This document shows positions 20,405 to 30,536 of a stretch of DNA of 64,000 nt, piece by piece (position 1 is the stretch's first letter; each line of letters begins with the position of its first letter). The DNA is taken from the NCBI GenBank assembly GCA_027604185.1, contig JADGKB010000002.1, forward strand, positions 248,001-312,000, in the 5' to 3' direction. Below the pieces are notes generated by a model. The model saw only the letters and a list, made by a program, of their open reading frames with translations. It was not told where the DNA came from and did no database searches. The DNA comes from Boothiomyces macroporosus. Its lineage: Eukaryota > Chytridiomycota > Chytridiomycetes > Rhizophydiales > Terramycetaceae. The position numbers were made by a program, and so were the translations under genes.

Positions 20405-22050
20405 ATGACTGACCCAGAGAGAGCAATCGATATACAGCCAGGCAATCGTCGAGGCTCAGACAGGAACTACGGAAGCTTTTTGGATTTACAAAGGAATACA
20501 TCCATTTCCAATGGCAACGTTCAGCCATCTTGGTCGTCGTCATACAAGCGATCGTTAGATTATACATACTTCAGGAATAGCAGAGCATCAGGTGTTACAC
20601 TGCCTAGTATTAGCATTGAAGATCCCAGTCCAAACACTCCAGATTTCACAGATGATGAAAGTCCACTGTTGGAAAGCTCATTCCTCAGGAACCCGAAATT
20701 AGCTCGACATGATGATGTTTTAGGGGACACAGAGGTAATATACGAAGAAGAAGAAAGCCTTATTGAAGAAATTGATCAAGTTCACTCCACTTTTTCACAA
20801 ACGCTGTTCAACAGTGTAAATATATTGATGGGAATTGGCATTTTATCACTGCCTTTTGGCTTTGCTATTACTGGCTGGGCTGTAGGGCTTGGTCTTCTAG
20901 TGCTGTTTGGATTAATGACGTATCACACTGGATTGTTGCTGGGAAGATGCTTGGGAGAGAGAAAGAGCGGCCAACCAGTATGTTACACATATGGAGATAT
21001 AGGTATACACAAACTAACAGTAGGTGAAGCAGCATTTGGTATGGGCGGCCGTACATTCATCTGTATTGTATTCTTTCTTGAGTTGTGCGCTGCAAATATT
21101 GCTTTAATCATTTTAGCGGCCGATTCTATCGTTGCACTAGTTCCTTCATTGGATTTAGTTCTTGTAAAATGCGCTGTTGCTTTCATTGTCTTTCCTTTGA
21201 CTTGGCCAAGGTCACTGGCAATTGTTTCTTATGGATCATTGATTGGCATCATTGCAATTTTAAATCTCGTTGCAATCCTTTTGGTCGATGGATTTTCTAA
21301 ATCCACTGCTCCAGGTAGTTTGTGGGAACCTGGAAATACCAGTGTGTTACCACCTGCCTATTATCCAATCCCATTAGCATTTGGATTGATTATGGCAGGG
21401 TTTTCTGGTATGTTTAAGCTTACTTTAGGTCATTCGGTTTTCCCAAATCTCTATAGGGATATGAGAGAGCCTGAAAAGTTTCCGCTGCTTTTGAAATCAA
21501 CCTATCTGGTCATCATGATATTCTATGCTCTAGTTGCGTCTGCAGGCTACTACATGTTTGGAGATGCAGTTAGGGAAGAAGTAAGTGTTTCTAATCTAGA
21601 TTACTCAAAATCTTCCGTTAATTCCAGAATATAATCCTATATTAACGAGAGTTACTGTTGGAATAGTAGCAATTAATCCGTTAACGAAATACCCACTTAA
21701 TGTAGCCCCACTGAACTTTCAACTTGGTAAGAGTCCACTAACAAGAACAAATATTACTCTATTTTATTCCCTTGAAATCAGTTAATCTTTCCAGAGCAAT
21801 ATGCTGTGTTGCGTCTGCCATTGTAATTCTATTCGTCTCGGTAACTTTTCCAGGATTCCACTCTGTAATGGCTTTGCTGGGATCATTCTTTTCATTTACT
21901 GTATCAGTAGTATTCCCAGCAATGTGCTATTTAAAGCTTTTTGGGTCAGATATCAGTACACTTGAATATCTGTTTGAAGTAACTGTCGCCGTAGTTGGGG
22001 CTTTCTTTGGTATTGTAGGTACCGTATGGGTGTTCTTACCACTAAATTGA
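20405..22050 (+). CDS. Amino-acid transporter, AAAP/AVT family, with long N-terminal tail (copy D)
   Basis: Five exons (20405-21002, 21024-21407, 21429-21580, 21600-21726, 21746-22050); introns of 21, 21, 19 and 19 nt; 521 residues. The N-terminal 125 residues are hydrophilic, Ser/Pro- and acid-rich, as in AVT1-type vacuolar transporters; then HSTFSQTLFNSVNILMGIGI begins the Aa_trans domain. Two of the introns (21003-21023 and 21408-21428) are multiples of three without an in-frame stop and so look like coding in a raw translation; comparison with copies A-C shows each would insert seven residues at a conserved site. It is transcribed divergently from copy C and converges on an unknown gene with 40 bp between stops. 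Confidence 0.88.
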
Positions 22051-22090
22051 CGGCACTCAAAAGAGTTATTGAAATTAAATAAGTGTTTAT

Positions 22091-23387
22091 TTACCATAAT
22101 TTTCCTAAATTTAAAACATCTTTGACTAGCTCAAAGAAACCATGACCCATTTCTAGGACGGTCTTGTTTCTCTGTGCTACCATATCTATGATGTCGACTT
22201 CTTGTGAGCTGGAAGGATTCTGATAGATCATTGAATCGGTTAGAACATATGGAGTATAAGAGTTTGGCGCAGGCATAGGTAAAGGTAGAGTATCTTTTAG
22301 TAGATCTGCCTTTCTATCTGCTAGCTTGTTTGGTTTGCTAAATATTCCTTGTGGTTGAATGAACAAAGGCATGTATTCTGGTATCAATTTTAGCATTTCC
22401 TGGACCATCTTTTCAGTAACTTGCATGAAACTTGGGAGGTAATATATACTCTTGTTACCAACTACAATTAGAAACAGCTTACGTGTATCGATTTTTAATA
22501 GAGTTTCTTTGACGGGTGAAAGCCCAGAGTACGTGTCAGTTTCAACTATGTTTCTCTGTTCTACTTTCCAGTTGAAACCAACTTTGGACCCATACTCGTG
22601 TAGTAACTTTCCATACTTGTCAAACTGCACGTTAAGTGACTTTGGTTCCAACATGTTCTTTGATTCTACAAACTCCACACTGCTTCCGGAATCTTTAAAC
22701 GAGCGTTTAATTTTCAAGATATTGCTTTTGACTGTAGGATCACTGTGTAGTATAGACTTTTTTTTGTATTTGCGTGACAGTGGAAGATAATTTGGAGGAT
22801 TTAAAAGTACATTTTTTAGTCGATCTAGTAGCTTGGTTCGTTCCGGCCCACAGAGCTGCGAGCAAAGCTTCAACAGATTGAACCAGTCCGGCCCTATAGA
22901 AAGCTTTTTGAAATTTATGCTTGACTCCTTTTTACAGCTCGCGTTTATGCTACAGGTTGGTTTTATATACAGAGTGCCACAAATTGTTGCGTCCAGTTCA
23001 GCCCTATTATAAGTGGAAATAGTACCATGTAAAAGTCAAGCTGGAGTTGTCCTGTAGCGGATTAAATAAACCAAGACGGCGAAAAGTTTGGTTGAATTTT
23101 CGTATCAGGACATTTTCAAGCCGTTCTCTGGCGACACCGCACGCTAACGGTATCAGTCTTTGTCTAGTAAATTTAAATGTTTGAGCTAGATCCAGATAGT
23201 CAAAGTCTCTATACAAGAAATCTACACCGACTGCAGTAAAACCATTAGGCTCGCAGTCCGGATAATATCTTGTCAAAGGGTCATGCGAATATAATTGATT
23301 ATATGCTGGCAGGATCAAGATCTGAGCTGCGGTGTAGTCGTAATTTGGCTTGACTGTAATTCTATGAATTTCTCTTTTCAATGACAT
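22091..23387 (-). CDS. Uncharacterised protein
   Basis: Two exons (23387-23026 and 23003-22091) joined by a 22-nt intron, 424 residues. The joined frame runs without interruption through a Cys-containing stretch (ATICGTLYIKPTCSINASC). I do not recognise the family. No transmembrane segment, P-loop, zinc-finger spacing or signal peptide is clear; a predicted alpha/beta segment LFLIVVGNKSIYYLPSFMQV lies near the middle. The stop codon TAA overlaps a following AATAAA. Coding status is supported by length and by the correctly phased intron. Confidence 0.6.
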
Positions 23388-23511
23388 GAAAAATAGGTTT
23401 AAAAATTTTAATTAAGAAAGTAAATTGCGTTCTATTGCGCTAGGACTTTCAAAATTTTTCATGTTACACAGGGAGCTGTATTAGGGTTGACAAAGAGGCC
23501 CCACGCCCTCC

Positions 23512-23697
23512 CTAAACCGGTTTGATTGGCTGCTGAAGGAAAGTAGAATCCCCCCAAAACGAGTCCTCTAAACTGTGCGACACTGCACAAATGGTAATGC
23601 ACACGACCAGCTGATCAACAGTGAAAGACTTTCTCAACTGATCAAAGGCAGGACCAAGCGCACTCATTTCCACGTACCTTTTTTGAGCATGAAACAT
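23512..23697 (-). CDS. Possible small protein of 61 residues
   Basis: An ATG-initiated ORF of protein-like composition (MSALGPAFDQLRKSFTVDQL, then SHSLEDSFWGDS). It occupies most of the roughly 420-bp gap between two genes. I do not recognise it; no intron connects it to a larger frame. The rest of 23388-23811 shows no other feature. Confidence 0.3.
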   Translation of the reverse strand: MFHAQKRYVEMSALGPAFDQLRKSFTVDQLVVCITICAVSHSLEDSFWGDSTFLQQPIKPV

Positions 23698-23811
23698 ATT
23701 GATTAATAAGTGACCAATGTTGATAAGATAGCCAAAGCGTTATCAGAAATAGGCTCCAGTTTATCTTACTGTTCGCTTTATTTACATTTTCGCAAACAAT
23801 GAAAGTTTCCA

Positions 23812-24734
23812 ATGAACCAGCAACCTCTGCCTCCAATTCAAAGCAATAACCTCGACGCTTTCAAAGCCGAAATGAATAATGCATTCAAAATGCAGCAAAT
23901 CATCCATAGGGATACCGACATGCTTCAGCAGTACATTGCACTAATAGTAGAATAATGCATACGCATTTTGTATTTTTGGAGCGAGTTGTTTCAGACTTAT
24001 CACATAGAATAAATGACTTGCAGGAGCAGCTTAATATCGAACGAAAGGAACGTTTGGAATATCAAAGTAAAAACCCCGAAACGCCAAATGTCAAACTTGA
24101 CAACTATCAAAAGCAAAATGACAATCGAGACGAATTAAATCTACTAGATCAAAAGATTCAAATACTGCATCAAAACGCCTATTCTCAGAACGACACAATA
24201 GCCCAGTTAACGGATGTTGTAAATACAAATAAAGCCTACCTCCAAGACTTGCTATCATCACACAAGCAAACTATAGAAACAGCAAATGCAACAATTATGA
24301 AAAACTATGAGACATTCCAAACTAAACTGACAGGCGAACTAAACTCTTTCAAAGTTGATATCGAAGAAGCAATCAAAACGAAATTCAAAGAAGTAGAGCT
24401 ATTCAATGTAATGGTGATTAAAAACCAAGAAGAATCAAACTCTAGGTTTCTGGAATTGGAAAAGAGTTTGATAGCAAAAATTGAACTGGATGTCCAGGAT
24501 TCGAGAATACATTTTAGAAATGAGCTGGAGCTTTCGAATCAGTCAAGAAGGCACGAGCAGACGAGTATCATTGGAGTTATCAGTACAATGAAACACAGCA
24601 TCACTGGAATGAGGCAGGAACACAAATTATTTGAGCAAAAATTGATTCAGCAAGTGAACAGCAAGATAATTCAGTTTGAGTCAGATATTAGGAACGAGAT
24701 TAAAAAAGTGTCCAGACCTCTAATCGTAACTTAA
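23812..24734 (+). CDS. Coiled-coil protein of unknown function
   Basis: Exons 23812-23930 and 23951-24734 with a 20-nt intron, 300 residues. From residue 40 onward the protein is almost entirely charged heptad repeat, for example VVSDLSHRINDLQEQLNIER, rich in Gln, Glu, Lys and Asn, without any globular motif. Family unknown; similar proteins are found in cytoskeletal and basal-body contexts, but no specific assignment is possible. It converges on ATP1 with about 60 bp between stops. Confidence 0.65.
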
Positions 24735-24795
24735 TCCGCACATAAAGTCAATAAAATGCAAGCAATTCAATTTTTAAATTTATTTGAAATAGCGT

Positions 24796-26524
24796 TTACT
24801 GTTGGAATTGAGCAGCAAAGTCACCAAGGACCTTTCTGATTTTAGCATCAGTTTCAGGGCTAATTGCGTTTTCCTTCTTGATGGCAGCAAAGATTTCAGG
24901 TGCGTTTGCGTTGACGTATGGAACGAGAGCAGCTTCGAAAGCAGTAACTTTGTTAACTGGGATCTTGTCAAGGAAACCGTGGACACCAGAGAAGATAATG
25001 ACGACCATGTGTTCAACGGAAAGTGGGGCATATTGGTTTTGTTTCAACAATTCAGTGAGACGGGCACCACGGTTAAGTGTGGATTGAGTAGCAGCATCTA
25101 AATCAGAACCGAATTGAGCGAAAGCAGCCATTTCACGATATTGAGCCAAGAAAAGTTTGAGGGAACCAGCAACTTGTTTCATGGCCTTGACTTGAGCAGC
25201 AGAACCGACTCTGGATACGGAAAGACCGACGTTAATAGCTGGACGAACACCCTTGAAGAAGAGTTCAGCTTCCAAGAAGATTTGACCATCAGTGATAGAA
25301 ATTACGTTGGTTGGGATATAAGCAGATACATCACCACCTTGGGTTTCAATAACTGGAAGAGCAGTCATGGAACCACCACCAAAGTTCTTGTTCATCTTAG
25401 CAGCACGTTCTAAAAGACGGGAGTGGAGATAGAAAACGTCACCAGGGTAAGCTTCTCTACCTGGTGGACGACGGAGCAACAAAGACATTTGACGGTAAGC
25501 AACAGCTTGCTTGGACAAATCATCATAAATGATAAGAGAGTGCATGCCATTGTCACGGAAGTATTCTCCCATAGCAGCTCCGGAATATGGAGCCAAGAAT
25601 TGAAGTGGAGCAGCATCTGAAGCAGTAGCAGCTACAACAATAGCGAACTTGAGCGCATCGTTTTCTTCCAAAGTTTGGACGAATTGAGCGACGGTGGATC
25701 TCTTTTGTCCGACAGCAACGTAGATACAGTAAAGTTTCTTGGTTTCATCAGAGGTGTTGTTCCATTTTTTTTGGTTAAGAATGGTATCAAGAGCGACAGC
25801 AGTCTTTCCGGTTTGACGATCACCAATGATCAATTCTCTCTGTCCACGACCAATTGGTACCATGGAATCGATACATTTAATTCCGGTTTGCATAGGTTCG
25901 TTGACAGATGCACGAGGAATAATACCTGGAGCCTTAACTTGAACTCTTTGACGTTTAACGTTTTGGAGTGGTCCCTGATATTAAATTTGAAGTACCTTTC
26001 CGTCAATTGGGTTTCCAAGGGCATCAACAACACGGCCAAGGAGACCAGCACCAACAGGTACGTCTACAATGGAACCGGTTCTCTTGACAATATCACCTTC
26101 CTTGATAAGACGATCGTTTCCAAAAACTACAATACCAACATTGTCGGTTTCCAAGTTCAAAGCTTGCCCCTAACAGTCAATTAACAATATACCTTAATAC
26201 CAGAAGAAAATTCCACCATCTCTTCTGCTTGGACATTCTTAAGACCATAAACACGGGCAATACCATCCCCAATGGAGAGTACTCTTCCAGTTTCCTGAAT
26301 ATCAAAAGACTTGTCAGCACCAAGGATTCTTTCTTCCAAGATTGAAGAGACTTCAGAAGTCACTAATATAAAATATGTCCTTACAAGCTTTAGCAGCAAA
26401 TGCTGGCTTTGAAGTTGAGATTGGTCTTGCAAGTGCAGCTACACGAGTCTAATACAATTAAATTCGATTGACTTACAGCGACTGAAGAGCGCATCAGAGG
26501 AGCGAAACGAATTGTTCTAAACAT
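24796..26524 (-). CDS. ATP1: Mitochondrial F1-ATP synthase alpha subunit
   Basis: Five exons (26524-26477, 26448-26385, 26362-26193, 26169-25996, 25974-24796) with introns of 28, 22, 23 and 21 nt give 544 residues, the usual length. The P-loop GDRQTGKT, the [20 protein letters not shown] block and the adjacent [17 protein letters not shown] segment are intact. The N-terminus [16 protein letters not shown] is a mitochondrial presequence. The protein forms the non-catalytic nucleotide sites of the F1 head. The first intron, at 28 nt, is the longest I find in the window. The message appears highly expressed: codon choice is more biased than in its neighbours. The promoter lies in the 270-bp gap to bL21m. 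Confidence 0.98.
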
Positions 26525-26795
26525 GATCAGATGAAGCGTTGAAATTTTTTCTTTTCACTCTTGCAGAAATAGGTTCAAATTTTTTTAAGCCAATCAGAAC
26601 CCACCTCGTGCAAATTAACAATCTTCTCATCGTTTTTAAATCATAAAACTGGGTCTTGCAATTACAATTTCGCATGGGTTGAACATGATATAGAATGAAT
26701 AAATAGCGGGGAAATTGTAAGGCGGATTGTGCATTGAAATTGTCATATTTTTCCGCATTGGAACATGAATACAGAAAGACACTGAGCAATCTGAA

Positions 26796-27284
26796 TTAAT
26801 CTTTATTAATTTTAATTTCTGATAATCGCAGAATGGTGTGGTGAGTTTGATTGCGGACATATTTAGTTAACCCGCTCTTTTTCCAATGCTTGCGTTCAAT
26901 TTCCTTTGCAGATGCATGTTCAACCACCACGGCTTTCAATGTGCAATAGTCTGGCAGGATGTAAGGGTTTCCCTTTAGCACAAACGATTCATTTCCAATT
27001 TCTCTGATTCTATCTAATTCAATAACATCACCAATCTTCAGGTCGTTCATTCGCATGGTTATGATGATATCATTCAGTGCGGCATGGTATGGCCGTTGCT
27101 TTAATTCAAATGTAGCGTAAAAGTTCTTTCCAGAATCCAGTAGCTCTAGAGCTTTTTTGGTTTCTGGACTTTTTGTTTTTGGAATTGCTGGTCTTGGTTG
27201 CAGTTGTTGGTGAACTTGCGGATATACTGGATAATCAGCTATAGTCTTGGAATACAGTCTTTTAAATAATCGCTGTGTCGACAT
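26796..27284 (-). CDS. Mitochondrial ribosomal protein bL21m
   Basis: Single exon, 162 residues from the ATG at 27284 (an upstream in-frame ATG would give 177). MSTQRLFKRLYSK is a basic presequence. The core FYATFELKQRPYHAALNDII, then LKIGDVIELDRIREIG and FVLKGNPYI, is characteristic of bL21 of the large mitoribosomal subunit, which contacts domain V-proximal rRNA. The AATAAA hexamer lies just inside the coding end. The start codon is only 29 bp from that of the divergent CWC15 gene. Confidence 0.85.
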   Translation of the reverse strand: MSTQRLFKRLYSKTIADYPVYPQVHQQLQPRPAIPKTKSPETKKALELLDSGKNFYATFELKQRPYHAALNDIIITMRMNDLKIGDVIELDRIREIGNESFVLKGNPYILPDYCTLKAVVVEHASAKEIERKHWKKSGLTKYVRNQTHHTILRLSEIKINKD

Positions 27285-27313
27285 TTTGGTTTTGAAAAAA
27301 AACTCGAGAAAAA

Positions 27314-28003
27314 ATGACATCCGCAGCAAGACCTACTTTCCTTCCAGCTATTGGTGGTCACTCTCTCAGAGATACCGGTGCTGGGCCAGTTACAATGCAG
27401 TCCGCCAAAGACTTGGCTGCGCATACCAAGTTGAAATTCAGACAAAAAGGACAGTTTTCAAAGGATGAAATGAAGAGGATTGATTTGAAAGCTCAGCTCC
27501 AAGAAAAGGAACAAGCCTACTTTCAAAAGATCAAATCTTCTGGTAAATAGTGTTTTACAATAGCGACTCTGAGTACAAATGTTGAAGAGAAATTCATCGA
27601 GTTTCAAAATCTAGACAAGGACGATACCGATGAAGACGATGATGGTAGAAAATGCTTTACTTTAGATGATGACGACGACGAAGAGGATGAAGATGATACT
27701 GCTGAATTGATGAAAGAACTGGAAAAGATCAAACAAGAACGAAGGCAAGAGCAGGAACGGATTGAGCGAGAACAGCAAGAGCAAGAAGAAAGAGAAGCAG
27801 AAGAACGAGCAATGACGGGCAATCCGCTATTGAATGAATCTACTCTCGGAGGGAGCAGCTTTACAATCAAACGAAGGTGGGACGACGACGTTATTTTCAA
27901 AAACCAATCCAGAGGCGTAGTTGAAGCTCCGAAAAAGAGATTCATTAACGACATGTTAAGATCAGATTTTCACCGCAAGTTTATGGATAAATATGTTAAA
28001 TAA
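27314..28003 (+). CDS. CWC15: Pre-mRNA splicing factor CWC15
   Basis: Exons 27314-27542 and 27564-28003 with a 21-nt intron, 222 residues. The start [20 protein letters not shown] and the end [20 protein letters not shown] plus [18 protein letters not shown] are diagnostic of CWC15/AD002, a component of the Prp19-associated NTC complex in the active spliceosome. The centre has acidic Asp/Glu runs and a basic-acidic coiled region. The gene is itself split by an ultra-short intron, so the splicing machinery must handle such introns to make its own part. The stop codon overlaps AATAAA. Confidence 0.93.
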
Positions 28004-28063
28004 ATACTAATCAATTTTTCAACTGGTTTTTAATGGGAAAAGTCTATCACGGTTTTTCCAAAA

Positions 28064-28757
28064 ATGTCTGCTCTGGTGGAAATGTTGATTGGGAAAAAAC
28101 TAACTCCAGAAGAGCAGGTAAAGAAATGGAGGCAATCGATAAGAGCTCAAGAGCGGGAGCTTGATAAGAGCGTAAGGAATATCGAAAAGGAACAACAAAA
28201 TGCCAAGAAACTTATCAAACAGGCTGCAAAGAGAAATGATTTGGCATCTTGTAGGATCCTGGCAAAGGAAGTTGTCGCTAGCAAGAAGGCAATCAACCGC
28301 ATTATCACTTCCAAAGCGCAATTAGGTTCACTAGCGATGAGCATGCAACAACAACTAGGTGATCGAAACTAATATAGCCGTGATTAAAGTGACTGGAGCA
28401 CTAGAGAAATCTACTCAAGTGATGAAAGTGGTGAATAAGCTTATGAAATTACCGGAAATATCCCACACGATGACGGAAATGTCTAAAGAGATGATGAAAG
28501 TATTTAGTTATAATGTAGGCGGGAATAATTGAGGAAATGATTAACGATACGCTTGAAGAACAGGATGAAGATATTGAAGAAGAGGCGCAAGAAGAAGTTG
28601 ACAAAGTACTCTTTGAATTGACAGATGGTAAACCGCACTAATCGCAGGTCTCTTGGGAGAAGGTGGTATTGTCGGTCAAGATTTACCAGCAACGCAAGTC
28701 AAGGAAGATTCAAACAAGGAAATGGAGGCCAGGTTGAAGGCATTGCAGTCTGTTTAA
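28064..28757 (+). CDS. VPS24: ESCRT-III subunit VPS24/CHMP3
   Basis: Four exons (28064-28358, 28378-28499, 28519-28627, 28648-28757) with introns of 19, 19 and 20 nt, 211 residues. The Snf7-domain pattern KKWRQSIRAQERELDKSVRN is followed by RILAKEVVASKKAINRIITS, a KVVNKLMKLPEI segment and EMSKEMMKAGIIEEMINDTL, matching VPS24/CHMP3 better than VPS2. The C-terminus, rich in Glu then ending MEARLKALQSV, resembles a MIM helix that binds VPS4. It acts on endosomes in membrane scission and multivesicular body formation. TAATAAA follows directly at the stop. Confidence 0.9.
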
Positions 28758-28879
28758 TAAATTTGAACTGTAAATCGTTTTAACTGGCTCCGTGGCATTG
28801 AAGGAAATTCGTCTCTTTAAATCTATCTGTAATTTTTTGCCACACGTTTTCCTTGATTTTTTTTTTCAAAAAAAACTAA

Positions 28880-30474
28880 ATGGCATCCATTGGTATTAGT
28901 TTTGGTACTGTCTACTCTTGTATCTCTATTCCAGACAAGGTATCTCGCCTTTAATTTCAGAACGGAATCCCGGAAGCAATTGCAAACGAGGACGGTTTCA
29001 GACAAATTCCCTCATATGTCGCATATAACGACGTAGAAGTGTTATGTGGTACACAGGCAAAGCAGCAAGCATTGTCTAACCCAAAAGGAACAATCAACCA
29101 CTTCCGCCCTCTTTTGGGGAAAAAGTAATTTGATCTTGACATAGAATTGGTGACAATGAAGTTGAAGATTTTGGAAAGACTTTTAGAGTGCCTCTTGTCC
29201 CATCCAGTGATGATGCTGCCTTGCCAGTCTTTGAAATTGAAACTTTCCCTGAAGGTGCAGAGGAACCAATTATTTCACAATATTCAGTTACTGATGTAAC
29301 TGCTACCTACCTTAAAAAATTAAAGGACACTGCAGAATACTTCCTCAGTTCACAAGTAGACAACTGTGTCATTTCAATCCCAGCCCATTTTGAAGAATCT
29401 CAAAAGAAAGCTTTGTTGAAAGCTGCACACGAAGCCGGGTTCAAATCTGCCTACGAGCTCCATGAACCAGTTGCTGCTGTAATGGCATTCAACAACCTTG
29501 GTTCCACTACTCAAAACAAACTTGACAAACAAATTGTTGTTCTAGATCTTGGGGCTGAATCATTCAACATTACTGTTATTTCCAACCACGATGGTTTGTA
29601 CACTATTGAAGACTCTGTAGAAGAGCCAAACTTGGGTGGTAATGACTTTGACCAAGTCTTGGTTGGATTCGCAAAGGAAGAATTCAAGCGCAAGACTAAA
29701 ATGGATATTTCAGACAACAAGCGTTCATTGATCAAATTACAAAATGCTTGCGAACGCACTAAAAGAGCATTAACCCGTAACGACACTGCTCCATGCTCTG
29801 TAGAATCATTGTATGACGGTATGGACTACAACGGCTCCATCCCTAGAGCTAGATTTGATATGCTTGCTGAACCACTATATGCTAGATGTAAAGCAGCAGT
29901 ATTGAAAGCTCTAAAGAAGAACAAGCTGTCTGTGGAAAAAGTTGATCAAGTTATTTTGATTGGTGGAAGTTCAAGAATGCCAAGATTCCAAGCTTCAATG
30001 AAATCTCTTTTCCCAAATGCTGATGCAGAAACTGAATTCAGATGTGATATTGAACCTGATGAAGCTATTTCTTTGGGTTGTGCAGTTCAAGCCCAGATTT
30101 TGTTGGCCAACGAAGTCGATTTCGATGTCAAGTTTGAAAAAAAGTTGATTGATGCCGAACATTTGTCCAAAACTATTACTATTGCTTCTGCAAGTGGCGA
30201 GCACGTCCCTGTTATCCCTGCAGGTACCCCATTGCCAGTTCGTCGTCAATTTACCCTTCCACTTGCCGCAAAGCAAACCGGTGTGTATCTGTCTGTCTCT
30301 GAATCAGACGGCGCTGCAAACTCCCTACTTGGGGAAGTTGTGTTGTCCGGTCTACCAGATGATATCAAGGACGGAAAAGTTGAAGTTGTGTTCTTGATCG
30401 AATTAGATCATGTTCTTCAAGTCACTATCACTGAAAAAGTAAGTGGAGAAAAGGTTCATGTTGCATTGAAATAA
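28880..30474 (+). CDS. SSZ1: Hsp70-like ribosome-associated chaperone SSZ1
   Basis: Exons 28880-28939, 28961-29124 and 29145-30474, introns of 21 and 20 nt, 517 residues. It begins ASIGISFGTVYSCISIP, a degenerate Hsp70 phosphate-1 motif, retains IVVLDLGAESFNITVIS and VDQVILIGGSSRMPRFQ, and ends shortly after a truncated substrate-binding domain. This shape and length fit Ssz1, the atypical Hsp70 that pairs with zuotin in the ribosome-associated complex on translating ribosomes. Ssz1 is typical of fungi, which supports the taxonomic call. The stop codon is fused to AATAAA and the following SMC6 start is 62 bp away. Confidence 0.87.
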
Positions 30475-30536
30475 ATCATTAATTTTCCATAACTTTATTT
30501 GTCCAGATTTCTTGACATTTTTGCCTCCATCTCAAA

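Larger units (their letters stand above)
18681..21404. repeat. Left copy of an identical 2.7-kb direct duplication
   Basis: This block, covering transporter copy C, the intergenic spacer and most of copy D, reappears at 61277-64000 at a constant offset of 42,596 bp. All translated segments and every stretch I compared by eye are identical, with no indel. The left border is sharp: sequence before 18681 and before 61277 is unrelated. The right border lies beyond the window. Confidence 0.93.

Noticed and set aside
24780..26184. Several long antisense ORFs across ATP1 on the plus strand (up to 169 codons)
   Set aside because: They are mirror frames of a highly conserved, codon-biased gene; their translations show no family features.
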